Below are positions 1-8,959 of a stretch of 64,000 nt of DNA, one piece after another (position 1 is the stretch's first letter; the number at the start of each line of letters is the position of its first letter). The stretch lies in contig CAJWML010000005.1 of the NCBI GenBank assembly GCA_913043285.1, forward strand, positions 117,206 to 181,205, in the 5' to 3' direction. This DNA is from CAKZNE01 sp002695025. Its GTDB lineage: Bacteria > Bacteroidota > Bacteroidia > Flavobacteriales > Schleiferiaceae. The notes under the pieces were generated by a model. It was not told the origin of the DNA and searched no databases. It saw only the letters and a program-made list of their open reading frames with translations. The translations under genes and the position numbers were made by a program.

Positions 1-507
1 ATGTTTTTCATGCTTGGAGTATGTATTAAAGTTAAACCTGGAAAACTGAAGCCTTGCCGGGGATTCACCTACCGGTAAGCTTCTTCAATACTTTGTTTCC
101 TCCCATGAAAACGTTGCAATGAACTGATTCCGAATATCCTACTTTGCTACCATTGAGCATGGGCTCATTTATTTTCCGCACTCTAAAACAATGAAGATAA
201 CGTAAGCCCTTGGTTCAAAGCTAAGCCAAAGTAAAGAATTTTTATCCATTACAGATAATTATCCCTAAAAGATGCTTGTTAGGGTAAAGGGATTGTTTGC
301 CCTGGTTAAGGCTTGTAACACCAATAATGGCCTTTTCACTACACCGGAAATTGGTAGCCAGGTTTTTATCGTTTATTCTCACCTTCTGCTTGTGGAAATT
401 GCTCCATAGAACGGTTGACTTACGGATAAATAACCAAGAGAAGGGAAAGAGAACCACAGGAGATGTGAGTTTTCAAACCGAGCCTTCGGAAATACTGAAG
501 GCAGGAT
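1..507. other. stretch without a recognisable gene
   Basis: All frames in the first 507 bases are short. The two reading frames longer than 60 codons overlap on opposite strands, have no family features and look like chance. No tRNA or clear hairpin terminator is visible. It lies downstream of the minus-strand TonB receptor, so it may hold that gene's 3' UTR and the edge of an unseen neighbour. Confidence 0.6.
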
Positions 508-3009
508 CTACAACTTTGCCACCAACTTTATATTGAGCAGGCGCCCGGTAAGGTAATTGGGTACGGCATATTCACGGGCGGTGCTTATATCTTTTACCCA
601 CAAATAACTTACGGTATTGTTGCGGGCCAACAGGTTAAACACTTCCAATCCTACCCACAGGCTTTTGAACTGGTTGAGGAATTTGGATTTATAGGTTTTA
701 CCTTCGGCCTTGAGCACTTTGCTGAAACCAATATCGCTGCGGAAATAGGATGGCAGGCGGTAGTTGCGGTCTTTAGGCTCAGCCTGGGGAGGCCCGAAAG
801 GCAGGCCAGTGCCGTATATCAGGGTAAGGCTCACCCGGAAGGTAGGATCGCGGGGCAGGTAATCCTGGAAAAAGATCTTGGCGTTAAAGCGCTGATCGGT
901 GGGCCGGGGCAGGTAACCGGCCCCATCGCCTTCAATATCTTCCTGTATGGAAAGTACTGACATACTAAGCCAGCTGTCCACTCCCTGTACAAATTCACCG
1001 TTGATACGGTAATCCAAACCCGTGGCATAACCACGCGAATTATTGATAGCACGGTAACGTATACGTACGTTATCCAGGTCGTATGGAATAAGATTATCCA
1101 ATATTTTATAATACACCTCCGTTACCATTTTGAAGGGACGGTTCCAGATGGTAAGCTGGTAATCATTACCGAGTACAAAATGAATGGATTGCTGGGCCTT
1201 GATGTTTTCATTGAGACCTCCGTTCAGATCGCGCATCTCGCGGTAAAAGGCGGGTTGGTAGTAAAAGCCGGAAGAAAACCGCCAAACCATATCTCTTTTC
1301 CAATCGGGTTTCCAGCTAAAACTGGCCCGCGGGCTTATTACGTTCTGGTTGTTAAAGGTCCAGTAGTGGGTACGTAAACCCAGGTTAAGGAAGAAATCGT
1401 TGCCATTTTTCTGAAAAAGCTGGGTCCGCTCTACATACGCTGTAATGCGTGAAGACTGTACGGCCGCATCGCTGTCAAAACTCTCAAACAGACGGATGCT
1501 GTCTTCCGGGGCGTACACCAAACCCAGGTCTCCTCCTACCACTTGCCCATTGGCATTAGTATCCACTCCTGTCACCGGGAAGGATACGGAAGGTCTATTG
1601 GGTACACTAAAGCCGGCTGAGTCAATACGTTCCCATTCTTTGTAAGTGTCAATAATATCTTCATACTGATATTTCACACCCCATCGCCAGGTGACCTCAT
1701 CTTTATCGTAAATACCATCATGGGCAAAATTGGCCACAATGGCGTCCAGCTTATTGCGGGCGTAATTCTGGAAGCCGCCAATGCCACGTAAAAAGGATAT
1801 TTCACCAAAATCATCAGATCCCAGATTATTATTCAACTCGCCCAGGCGGTAGGCGCCTATTACGTCAAAATATTCCTGCTCGGTAGTTTGGAAGGCACTG
1901 GTGGTAAATTTCAGTTGCAACTCTTTATCCGGGCGGTAGGTAGTAGATAACGCTCCAAAGCGGGTGGTAAAATCATAGTCTTCCTTACCATCAAAAAACA
2001 CCTCCAGGCGCAGGGCTTCCTGGAAAGTACCGAAATCGGTAGTCCTTCGATCCGGCACTACCTGGTAATTATTGCGGGAAAAGTTACCGAGGAAACTGAT
2101 CTCCAGATCATCCCGCAGGTAATAGGTAAGATAGGCCTGCACATCGGTAAAGCGGGGACGGAAGTCGGCATCCGTATCCAATGAGCCCAGTAATATCTGA
2201 TTGGTACGGTAACGTGCGCCCACTATGGCAGAAAGCCGCTTTTTAAACATCCGGTCTTCATATACAAGGTTACCTCCCAGGAGACTACCTTCCAGGGTCA
2301 TCCCGAAATCATCGGGCTGGCGGTAGGTTATATCCAGAACGGAAGACATCTTATCGCCATAACGGGCTTCAAAACCACCGGCTGAGAACTTTACGTTACG
2401 CACCATCTGGGAGTTGACAAAGCTCAAGCCCTCCTGCTGACCGTTACGCACCAAAAAAGGGCGGTACACCTGTATGCCATTAACATACACCAGGTTTTCG
2501 TCAAAATTCCCTCCCCGCACGGAATACTGGGAGCTCAGTTCATTATAGCTACTCACCCCCGGGAGGGTCTTGATGATGCCCTCTACATCAGAACCCGGCC
2601 CTACAAAAGCTTCAATGTCTTTCTTATTAACACCAATCTGGTTCTCAAAGCGGGCTTTTTTATCAATTACATCTACATTATCCAAAAAGTTGGGCAACAG
2701 CTTCAAGCTCTTATCCAAAATAACCGTTGCACCTTCCTTTACGGAAAATACAATGGTATCCGGCTTGTACCCGAAATTGGTGAAAAAGGCAATGAGATTG
2801 GCACCATCATTAATGGTCATCCTATAGGTACCATCAGCTTTACTGAGGGTGTAGAAATCGCCCACCGTAACGCGTACTCCTTCCAAAGGCGTACCCTCCG
2901 AATCCTTAACCGTTCCTTTTACCGTGGTTTCCTGGGCCAGCAGGGGCGTAAAAGCCCAGGCAAGCACAAATAGAAATGTAAGAAGTGGTTTCCGGGATGC
3001 TGTTGTCAT
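508..3009 (-). CDS. TonB-dependent receptor with N-terminal carboxypeptidase-like domain
   Basis: Outer-membrane receptor of 833 residues, expected to import a ligand using TonB energy; the ligand cannot be told from sequence. A signal peptide (about residues 1-26, ending LLAQ) is followed by a carboxypeptidase-like beta-sandwich (27-105, GTVKDSEGTPLEGVRVTV), a plug domain (about 115-220, with IKTLPGV and a SVRGGNFDENLVYVNGI segment) and a long beta-barrel to the C-terminus. No SusD-like partner gene is adjacent, which argues against a polysaccharide utilisation locus. The start at 3009 places the signal peptide directly after the methionine. Length and domain order are normal for Bacteroidota and no frameshift is seen. 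It lies on the same strand as the carboxypeptidase-like-domain protein and the M23 peptidase upstream. Confidence 0.93.
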   Translation of the reverse strand: MTTASRKPLLTFLFVLAWAFTPLLAQETTVKGTVKDSEGTPLEGVRVTVGDFYTLSKADGTYRMTINDGANLIAFFTNFGYKPDTIVFSVKEGATVILDKSLKLLPNFLDNVDVIDKKARFENQIGVNKKDIEAFVGPGSDVEGIIKTLPGVSSYNELSSQYSVRGGNFDENLVYVNGIQVYRPFLVRNGQQEGLSFVNSQMVRNVKFSAGGFEARYGDKMSSVLDITYRQPDDFGMTLEGSLLGGNLVYEDRMFKKRLSAIVGARYRTNQILLGSLDTDADFRPRFTDVQAYLTYYLRDDLEISFLGNFSRNNYQVVPDRRTTDFGTFQEALRLEVFFDGKEDYDFTTRFGALSTTYRPDKELQLKFTTSAFQTTEQEYFDVIGAYRLGELNNNLGSDDFGEISFLRGIGGFQNYARNKLDAIVANFAHDGIYDKDEVTWRWGVKYQYEDIIDTYKEWERIDSAGFSVPNRPSVSFPVTGVDTNANGQVVGGDLGLVYAPEDSIRLFESFDSDAAVQSSRITAYVERTQLFQKNGNDFFLNLGLRTHYWTFNNQNVISPRASFSWKPDWKRDMVWRFSSGFYYQPAFYREMRDLNGGLNENIKAQQSIHFVLGNDYQLTIWNRPFKMVTEVYYKILDNLIPYDLDNVRIRYRAINNSRGYATGLDYRINGEFVQGVDSWLSMSVLSIQEDIEGDGAGYLPRPTDQRFNAKIFFQDYLPRDPTFRVSLTLIYGTGLPFGPPQAEPKDRNYRLPSYFRSDIGFSKVLKAEGKTYKSKFLNQFKSLWVGLEVFNLLARNNTVSYLWVKDISTAREYAVPNYLTGRLLNIKLVAKL

Positions 3010-3123
3010 TCAAAAAAGTATCTGTTTTTCCTTTACCGGACACTAAAACTCAAAAGTTGTGGCTTTAGTGCCTTTCCGCATTGACAAGTAGGGAAAATTA
3101 CCGGCAAATCCTTAAAAGGCCGC

Positions 3124-3131
3124 CAAAGATA
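3124..3131 (-). promoter_or_regulatory. possible -7 box for the TonB receptor
   Basis: Read on the minus strand this is TATCTTTG, matching the Bacteroidota -7 consensus TAnnTTTG, about 115 bases before the receptor start. A TTTG at 3148-3151 sits 16 bases upstream, shorter than the usual spacing of about 19-21, so the -33 element is weak. Confidence 0.35.
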
Positions 3132-3166
3132 GTTTTTTTGAATGGAGCAAAAAGTGAGAGAACCGC

Positions 3167-3829
3167 CTAGCGTTTCTTATTGAAATCACCGCGCTTAAGA
3201 GCCGAAAAGAACTCCGCCCATGCAAATGGATTGGTGAGTGAACCCAATATGGCTGCACCACCATCGGAATAACCCTGGTAGCGTCCGTAATTATAGATAT
3301 CTCCTTCCCGCTGCATAATGGCATAGTCCTGAAGTTCTTCAGGGCTGTAACCCATTTCGGCAGCCCGGGCCTTAAGTTCCTGTATGGCCAGGTTACGCAT
3401 GGCTATATCATCTTCCGTAGTGGGGACTTTGGTTTTCAGGAATTCTTCCTTAAAGCGTTCCGGGGTAGGCCATGGATACAGGGTTACTTCTTCCAGAACG
3501 GTGGTATCGCGCCTCATTGCCACGCGGGACAAATATTCGGTTTGCCCCAATGTATCCGGTATGTACAACCTTTCCTTTTTAAAGCCTATAGCGGAGAATA
3601 CAATGGTATCACCCGGGAGGGCGGGAAAGGAGAAAAAGCCTTCTGAGTTGGTTATGGTACCTTGCTTGCGGTTCTTAATGGTAATGTTGGCGTAGGGTAT
3701 AAACTGGCTTACGGTATCAGCCGTGATCACAATACCCGATATCTGCACAGGCTTTTTCTTTTGGGCCTGCAAATCATCAACAGCGGTAAAAAGAAGCAGC
3801 AGGCTTATGACTGGGGTCAGTATCTTCAT
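3167..3829 (-). CDS. secreted protein with carboxypeptidase-like regulatory domain
   Basis: Protein of 220 residues if it starts at 3829, where MKILTPVISLLLLF begins a normal signal peptide ending LQAQ; an in-frame ATG at 3850 would add seven residues. Residues about 28-110 form a carboxypeptidase-like (CarboxypepD_reg) beta-sandwich: SGIVITADTVSQFIPYAN, then a GFFSFPALPGD segment and VFSAIGFK. The rest is helical, with charged KEEFLKTK and LKARAAEMGYSPEEL segments, and matches nothing I recognise. Proteins of this form are common in Bacteroidota next to envelope genes and are probably periplasmic or surface-associated. Its function is unknown. It lies just downstream of the M23 peptidase gene on the same strand (32-base gap), so co-transcription is likely. 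Confidence 0.8.
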   Translation of the reverse strand: MKILTPVISLLLLFTAVDDLQAQKKKPVQISGIVITADTVSQFIPYANITIKNRKQGTITNSEGFFSFPALPGDTIVFSAIGFKKERLYIPDTLGQTEYLSRVAMRRDTTVLEEVTLYPWPTPERFKEEFLKTKVPTTEDDIAMRNLAIQELKARAAEMGYSPEELQDYAIMQREGDIYNYGRYQGYSDGGAAILGSLTNPFAWAEFFSALKRGDFNKKR

Positions 3830-3861
3830 TGGAGTTATATAGAAATCCAAAAATAGTATAA

Positions 3862-5571
3862 TCAGAAGATGAGCGAATATCGTGCCTCGGATTTATTGCC
3901 CATTTCATCCTTAACGCTCACTACCAGTTTATGTTCCCCGGAGCTTAACTTAAGGTCCGCGGTAGGTATGGTCATCAGGCGGTACTTGGCATCGTATTCC
4001 ATCAATACCCACTCCCCGTCAATCTCGGCACTGTAGGTATCTATACCGCTGAAGTTATCGGTTACTTTGAGTTTCAGGAAAGACTGCGAAGAAACATTTT
4101 TGCCAGAACTGAAATCCAGGGAACTGATACGGGGCGGCACACTATCTGCCACCAGGGTAAAATCACCCAACTGTCGGGTACGCCCTACCACATAACCATT
4201 TTCCCAGGATGAGCCCTCGTAATCGGCAATGCGGCCGCCCACTACGCTGGCCACGGCCAGCTTGCGAGGGTTACCCTTAAAGCTACGGGGTGGCTTCAGC
4301 TTTAAATTAAAATAACGGTGAACCGGTATTTCGCGTGCACCCAGTGCGTACACCGGCCCCACTCCACCTTCACAGGCTTGCTTTTCCTCGTATTCAAAAT
4401 AGACATCGCGGTACAGAGCACCTTCCGGCAGCACCAGCTCAATATCATCCGTTTTAAAGTAGTTGGTCTGCCCGTATTTGAATACCGGCAGGCCCACCAT
4501 CTGCGCATCGCCCTCCAAAGGACCTGTGCGTTTGATATTGAATGACAGGGACGCCATATTTCCTGCAGCATCCTTCACCTCCACCCTAACCGGGTAAATA
4601 CTATCCCGCTCCAACTCCGGTAAATTCATTTTTTTCTTCTCCCCGTATACACTCAGTCGGTTATTGGGTTCCAGGTACAGGCGGTTAAAGACCTTATTGC
4701 AGCATATCTTCTGCCCAAAGTCAATATGGCTGTTGATGTAACGGGTTTCGTCAAAGGCAAAACTTTCCATAGTGAAATCGTAGTACTCTTCCGCCCCGAT
4801 CCACATCTTTATCTGGTACACTCCGTTCTTATTGGCCGCTCCATCCAGGCGATCATAAGCCTGCAAAGCAAAGGCAGGGCTTCCTGAATATTCAATGACA
4901 TCATTGCCAGCAATGCGATATTCCCCATCAGAAACTTCAATAAGACGAAAATTATCATAGCCGATCAGGTCCTTATCCGCAAAGCGGTACATCAGTAATT
5001 CATAAAGGTCAGGGTGGCGGGTATCTTTAATATCAAAACCAAAGAACAAAGGATTGATGATGTTTTCCGTGCGGGTATCACGTACTTCAAAATGAAGGTG
5101 CGGACCTCCGCTTCCACCGGAATTACCCGAGAGGGCGATCACCTCACCCTGCTCCACCGGAAACATTTCAGAAGGAGGATACAATTCTACGCCATACGAT
5201 TTTTGACGGTACTGCTCCTTTCGAACGTAGGCGGCAATTTCCTCATTAAACCTTTGCAGGTGGGCATAAACGGTAGAATACCCGTTGGGATGACGCACGT
5301 AAAGGGCATTGCCAAAACCATAAGGTGAAACCTTGATACGGTATACCACTCCTGATGCCGCAGCCTTTACCGGCTGACCTTCGCGCCCATTGGTCTTGAT
5401 ATCTATTCCCGAATGAAAGTGATTGGTACGCAACTCTCCAAACGTTCCGGACAGATACAGCGGAATATCCAGGGGAGACGTAAAATAATCCCTGGGGTAG
5501 TCCTTACTCTGGGCATCGGATCTATGGGTACAGCATAAAAGTGCCAGAATAAAAGCACAAACCAGTCGCAT
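3862..5571 (-). CDS. M23 family metallopeptidase
   Basis: Exported zinc endopeptidase of the LytM/M23 family, expected to cut peptidoglycan peptide bridges. The zinc motifs are intact: HFHSGID and, about 100 residues later, GGPHLHFEVRD. The LytM core spans about residues 30-180 and is followed by a long beta-rich C-terminal region of unknown role. I place the start at 5571 (MRLVCAFILALLCC), which gives a clean signal peptide and 569 residues. The longer reading frame to 5697 would put 42 non-signal residues in front and run across the divergent promoter at 5659-5689. It is divergent from the zapA operon. Confidence 0.9.
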   Translation of the reverse strand: MRLVCAFILALLCCTHRSDAQSKDYPRDYFTSPLDIPLYLSGTFGELRTNHFHSGIDIKTNGREGQPVKAAASGVVYRIKVSPYGFGNALYVRHPNGYSTVYAHLQRFNEEIAAYVRKEQYRQKSYGVELYPPSEMFPVEQGEVIALSGNSGGSGGPHLHFEVRDTRTENIINPLFFGFDIKDTRHPDLYELLMYRFADKDLIGYDNFRLIEVSDGEYRIAGNDVIEYSGSPAFALQAYDRLDGAANKNGVYQIKMWIGAEEYYDFTMESFAFDETRYINSHIDFGQKICCNKVFNRLYLEPNNRLSVYGEKKKMNLPELERDSIYPVRVEVKDAAGNMASLSFNIKRTGPLEGDAQMVGLPVFKYGQTNYFKTDDIELVLPEGALYRDVYFEYEEKQACEGGVGPVYALGAREIPVHRYFNLKLKPPRSFKGNPRKLAVASVVGGRIADYEGSSWENGYVVGRTRQLGDFTLVADSVPPRISSLDFSSGKNVSSQSFLKLKVTDNFSGIDTYSAEIDGEWVLMEYDAKYRLMTIPTADLKLSSGEHKLVVSVKDEMGNKSEARYSLIF

Positions 5572-5658
5572 ACAGTTCAGTTTACGGGAATTGGGATCAA
5601 TATTATCAATTAAATCACAATGCATACAAGGATAAACGAAGGATTTTGTTTCACGGAA

Positions 5659-5689
5659 TTTGTTTTGATCCGGCACCTTCATACTTTTG
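5659..5689 (+). promoter_or_regulatory. Bacteroidota-type promoter of the zapA operon
   Basis: TTTG at 5659-5662, a 19-base spacer, then TACTTTTG at 5682-5689. This fits the Bacteroidota consensus TTTG-N19-21-TAnnTTTG. The first start codon of the operon is 25 bases downstream. Confidence 0.7.
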
Positions 5690-5714
5690 TGCATCAAGTT
5701 TGGTAGTTTTTAAC

Positions 5715-6005
5715 ATGTCTGATTTACAGCTGCGCATTGCACGGATTGAAGAACTTACCCGAAAGGTATTAAGTGCTCACCGTGAACTAAAGGATCAGAA
5801 TCAGGTCCTGAACCAGAAAGTGCGTGAACTGGAAACAGAATTGTACCAAAAAAATTCTGAACTTGCGCAGATGGAAAGGGAGTTGAAAACGGCCCGAGTT
5901 GCCCAGAGCATTGGAAAAGGTGGTGAAGATGCCAATCTTGCGAAGGCCCGGATCAGTTCACTTGTGCGGGAAATTGACCGTTGTATTGCGTTGTTAAATG
6001 AATAA
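5715..6005 (+). CDS. small coiled-coil protein upstream of ZapA
   Basis: Protein of 96 residues, almost entirely predicted coiled coil (about residues 5-65: IEELTRKVLSAHRELKDQNQ, then VRELETELYQKNSELAQMERE), with a short C-terminal helix ending REIDRCIALLNE. There is no signal peptide or membrane segment, so it is cytoplasmic. The ATG at 5715 is chosen because an upstream in-frame ATG at 5646 lies before the promoter. The zapA gene follows 10 bases later, so the two are co-transcribed. The position suggests a role in Z-ring assembly comparable to ZapB, but that is inference from context. Confidence 0.8.
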   Translation: MSDLQLRIARIEELTRKVLSAHRELKDQNQVLNQKVRELETELYQKNSELAQMERELKTARVAQSIGKGGEDANLAKARISSLVREIDRCIALLNE

Positions 6006-6015
6006 TCCTAACTGA

Positions 6016-6306
6016 TTGTCGGATTATCTTAAAATAAAGGTTTCAATTGCGGACCGTGTTTATCCGCTTACCATCCGAAGAGAGGAGGAAGAGCAGATAC
6101 GGGCTGCAGCCAAGACCATTGACGGCATACTTAAAAAATATGAAGAGGGTTATGCCGTTAGGGATAAACAGGATCTTTTGGCCATGTGTGCTTTGCAGCT
6201 GGCTTCAAGGATAGAAAAAAACAAGGATAAGGAGTTGGTGGATGCCCATGAAATAGGGCAGCAACTGGGCGCTGTAGAAGCGCTTCTTATCAACGCAACC
6301 AAGTAG
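6016..6306 (+). CDS. zapA: cell division protein ZapA
   Basis: FtsZ-associated protein of 96 residues that stabilises the Z-ring. The ZapA domain covers almost the whole chain: KVSIADRVYPLTI strand-turn-strand, REEEEQIRAAAKTIDGILKK helix, then the long C-terminal helix starting at DLLAMCALQLASRIE. The start codon is TTG at 6016; no in-frame ATG or GTG precedes the conserved N-terminus, and the preceding stop ends 10 bases upstream. The gene order coiled-coil protein, zapA, candidate 6S RNA, rny supports the call. Confidence 0.92.
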   Translation: MSDYLKIKVSIADRVYPLTIRREEEEQIRAAAKTIDGILKKYEEGYAVRDKQDLLAMCALQLASRIEKNKDKELVDAHEIGQQLGAVEALLINATK

Positions 6307-6381
6307 TTAAGTTCTTTACATACTATATTTTTTCCCGCATCGATTCAACTAATTTTGCTAAACTCAACGCTAACTATAATA

Positions 6382-6502
6382 GGAGTTTGGCTCGGTTTTT
6401 CTAGATCAGGCCGCCTTGCAGCGGAAGATCGAAATTAGCCGGTAAGCTCCGGTCTTGTCTAAACGGAGTTTAGACAAAGTTTGAATAGGTGCGGGTTTTT
6501 TT
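6382..6502 (+). ncRNA. ssrS: candidate 6S RNA (6S-Flavo type)
   Basis: A 217-base gap between zapA and rny holds a structured, non-coding segment. Visible elements are a hairpin CCGC-CTTGCA-GCGG (6411-6424) flanked by pairing GATC repeats (6404-6407 and 6427-6430), and a perfect 10-bp hairpin TTGTCTAAAC-GGA-GTTTAGACAA (6455-6477). A T-run (6495-6502) ends the segment. A possible closing stem pairs GTTTGG (6385-6390) with CTAAAC (6459-6464). A TTTG -33-like element at 6354-6357 precedes it. 6S RNA is known to lie next to zapA in several phyla, and I recall the same between zapA and rny in flavobacteria. Exact ends are estimates. Confidence 0.6.
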
Positions 6503-6523
6503 ATTTATAACGAGAAATAGGAA

Positions 6524-8056
6524 ATGGAAACAATATTTATAAGCATTATAGCCTTTTTAGTAGGTGGAGGAATAGCCTTTGCCCTTTTAAAATCCATGGA
6601 ACGGAAAAAGGCATCCGGCATTGTTAAGGAGGCTGAAAAAGAAGCCGAAGCCATTAAGAAGGATAAGATCCTACAGGCCAAGGAAAAATTCCTGGAATTG
6701 AAAACGGAACACGAGAAGGTTATCAATAAAAGGGAGAATAAGCTCAACGACCGTTTTAACCAGCTTAAAGACAAGGAGTCCAAGGTGAATAAAGGCTTGC
6801 AGGAAAACAACCGCAAAGCCAAGGAACTGGAAAAGACACAGGAAGACCTGAACCAACAGTTAGAGCTGAACGCACGCAAGACTGATGAACTGAATAAAAT
6901 GCACCGCAAGCAGGTGGAGCAATTGGAAGTAATCTCAGGACTTACCCCTGAGGAGGCTAAGGAACAACTTCTTGTTGCACTGAAAGATGAGGCCAAGACT
7001 GAGGCCGCTGCTTTCATTCAGTCTACCATGGAAGAGGCAAAACTTACTGCCGGCATGGAAGCCAAAAAGGTGGTGATCCAGAGCATCCAGAGGGTAGCTA
7101 CCGAACAGGCTATAGAAAACAGTGTATCCGTTTTCAACATTGAAAATGACGATGTAAAAGGCCGTATTATCGGCCGCGAAGGACGTAACATCCGGGCTTT
7201 GGAATCAGCTACCGGGGTTGAAATTATTGTGGATGATACCCCGGAAGCCATCATTCTTTCCTGCTTTGATCCGGTACGCAGGGAAATAGCACGCCTGGCC
7301 CTGCACAAGCTGGTAACCGATGGTCGTATTCACCCGGCCCGCGTGGAAGAGGTAGTAGCCAAAACCCGCAAACAAATAGACGAAGAAATATTTGACGTAG
7401 GTAAGCGTACCACCATTGATCTCGGGATCCACGGACTTCACCCCGAGCTGGTGAAAACCGTAGGACGCATGAAGTACCGTTCATCCTACGGACAGAACCT
7501 TTTACAACACTCGCGTGAAGTGGCCAACCTCTGCGGTATTATGGCTGCTGAGTTGGGACTTAACGCCAAGCTGGCCAAACGTGCCGGACTGTTGCATGAC
7601 ATTGGTAAGGTGCCCAGCGAAGAAAGTGAATTGCCACACGCCATTCTGGGTATGCAATGGGCCGAAAAATACGGTGAGAAACCCGAAGTATGTAATGCCA
7701 TTGGTGCCCACCATGATGAGATCGAAATGACCAACCTCATCTCCCCTATTGTACAGGTGTGTGACGGTATTTCGGGAGCACGTCCCGGGGCACGCAGGCA
7801 AATTGCCGAATCTTATATCCAACGCCTCAAAGACCTGGAAAACCTGGCGATGGGCCATTCCGGGGTTACCAAGGCCTACGCTGTTCAGGCTGGACGTGAG
7901 TTACGGGTAATGGTGGATTGTGAAAAGGTTAATGATGCCGATGCTGCCAAGATTTCCTTTGATATCAGCCAGAAGATCCAGAATGAAATGACCTATCCCG
8001 GTCAGGTTAAGATCACCGTCATCCGTGAAACCAGGGCTGTTAACGTAGCCCGGTAA
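6524..8056 (+). CDS. rny: ribonuclease Y
   Basis: Membrane-anchored endoribonuclease that initiates mRNA decay. The 510 residues show the standard order. A single N-terminal membrane helix (about 2-23, ISIIAFLVGGGIAFALL) leads into a long charged coiled coil (about 25-170). A KH RNA-binding domain with the GRIIGREGRNIRALE motif follows, then an HD phosphohydrolase domain with QHSREVANLCG and RAGLLHDIGK, whose HD pair binds the metals. A C-terminal YmdA-type region completes it. Length is normal for the family. The stop overlaps the convergent nucleoside phosphorylase gene by 17 bases. Confidence 0.97.
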   Translation: METIFISIIAFLVGGGIAFALLKSMERKKASGIVKEAEKEAEAIKKDKILQAKEKFLELKTEHEKVINKRENKLNDRFNQLKDKESKVNKGLQENNRKAKELEKTQEDLNQQLELNARKTDELNKMHRKQVEQLEVISGLTPEEAKEQLLVALKDEAKTEAAAFIQSTMEEAKLTAGMEAKKVVIQSIQRVATEQAIENSVSVFNIENDDVKGRIIGREGRNIRALESATGVEIIVDDTPEAIILSCFDPVRREIARLALHKLVTDGRIHPARVEEVVAKTRKQIDEEIFDVGKRTTIDLGIHGLHPELVKTVGRMKYRSSYGQNLLQHSREVANLCGIMAAELGLNAKLAKRAGLLHDIGKVPSEESELPHAILGMQWAEKYGEKPEVCNAIGAHHDEIEMTNLISPIVQVCDGISGARPGARRQIAESYIQRLKDLENLAMGHSGVTKAYAVQAGRELRVMVDCEKVNDADAAKISFDISQKIQNEMTYPGQVKITVIRETRAVNVAR

Positions 8057-8906
8057 GCTTTTCAAGCGAAAGATCGATCATGCGTTCTACGGTCTTGATC
8101 GGGGTACTGGAAAACTCACCGCTTATCCGGTTGGCCAGTATTGCGGATACCGACAAAGCGCGATGTCCGAGAACGGACGCCAGACCATAGATCCCGGCTG
8201 TTTCCATTTCAATATTGGTAACGGGTATACCCGCCACTTCAGATTCTCCTAAAATCCCGGTAAAGTTGATCAGGCGGGGAGGAATATTTACCTGCCGGCC
8301 TTGTGGAGCGTAAAAACCCGGGGCTGTAACGGTAACCCCCTGGTGATTGTAGCAAGCTTTAAAGTGCTCCAGCATATCCGCATCACCAAAAGCCAGGTAG
8401 GGTCTGGGAAGATCTTTAAGGGCCGGTTTGGTTTCCATTAATTTCCTTACCTCCTCTTCACCGATATCATACTGGTAAAAGTGCAAAAGACCGTCAAAAC
8501 CCAGGGCGGCTTCCGAGGCGAGAATGGAATCTACCGGGATATTTTCACGGATGGTACCGCTGGTACCCAACCTGAGAAAAGTAAGTTTGGTTGTTGTATC
8601 AAGGGGTTCTCCTGTACGCAGGTCGATATGGAACAAGCTGTGCAACTCATTCATTACAATATCCACATTATCCGTTCCTATACCCGTGGAGATCACACTG
8701 AGCCGTTCTCCGTTCAATGTTCCGGTACAGCTTACAAATTCACGGGCCTTGCGCTCCACCTCTATTCGGTCAAAATGTCTGGAAACTTCACTTACCCTAT
8801 CGGGATCGCCTACCGTAATGATCTTTTCTGCTACTTCACCCTTGCGAAGAGCCAAATGGTATAGACTGCCGTCTTTATTCAATATGAGTTCTGAACTTTT
8901 TGCCAC
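8040..8906 (-). CDS. nucleoside phosphorylase (uridine phosphorylase-like)
   Basis: Cytoplasmic enzyme of 288 residues in the PNP/UDP phosphorylase family, which splits nucleosides with phosphate into free base and ribose-1-phosphate for salvage. Visible family features are IITVGDPDRVSEVS near the N-terminus (phosphate site), ISTGIGTDNVDIVMNEL, a LRLGTSGTI segment, and EMETAGIYGLASVLG near residue 235 (ribose-binding Met-Glu). Substrate preference cannot be fixed; uridine is most likely from overall resemblance. It converges on rny with a 17-base overlap of the coding ends. Confidence 0.88.
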   Translation of the reverse strand: MAKSSELILNKDGSLYHLALRKGEVAEKIITVGDPDRVSEVSRHFDRIEVERKAREFVSCTGTLNGERLSVISTGIGTDNVDIVMNELHSLFHIDLRTGEPLDTTTKLTFLRLGTSGTIRENIPVDSILASEAALGFDGLLHFYQYDIGEEEVRKLMETKPALKDLPRPYLAFGDADMLEHFKACYNHQGVTVTAPGFYAPQGRQVNIPPRLINFTGILGESEVAGIPVTNIEMETAGIYGLASVLGHRALSVSAILANRISGEFSSTPIKTVERMIDLSLEKLTGLR

Positions 8907-8931
8907 CGGATCCTTTATTAAGGTATTGTAT

Positions 8932-8939
8932 TACATTTG
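8932..8939 (+). promoter_or_regulatory. -7 box of the universal stress protein gene
   Basis: TACATTTG, an exact TAnnTTTG match 20 bases before the start codon. No TTTG is present at the -33 spacing. Confidence 0.5.
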
Positions 8940-8959
8940 CTGCAAAATAAGATAAAATC

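Noticed and set aside
242..536. Two overlapping short frames at the left edge
   Set aside because: They lie on opposite strands, show no motif or promoter, and one runs into the TonB receptor end.
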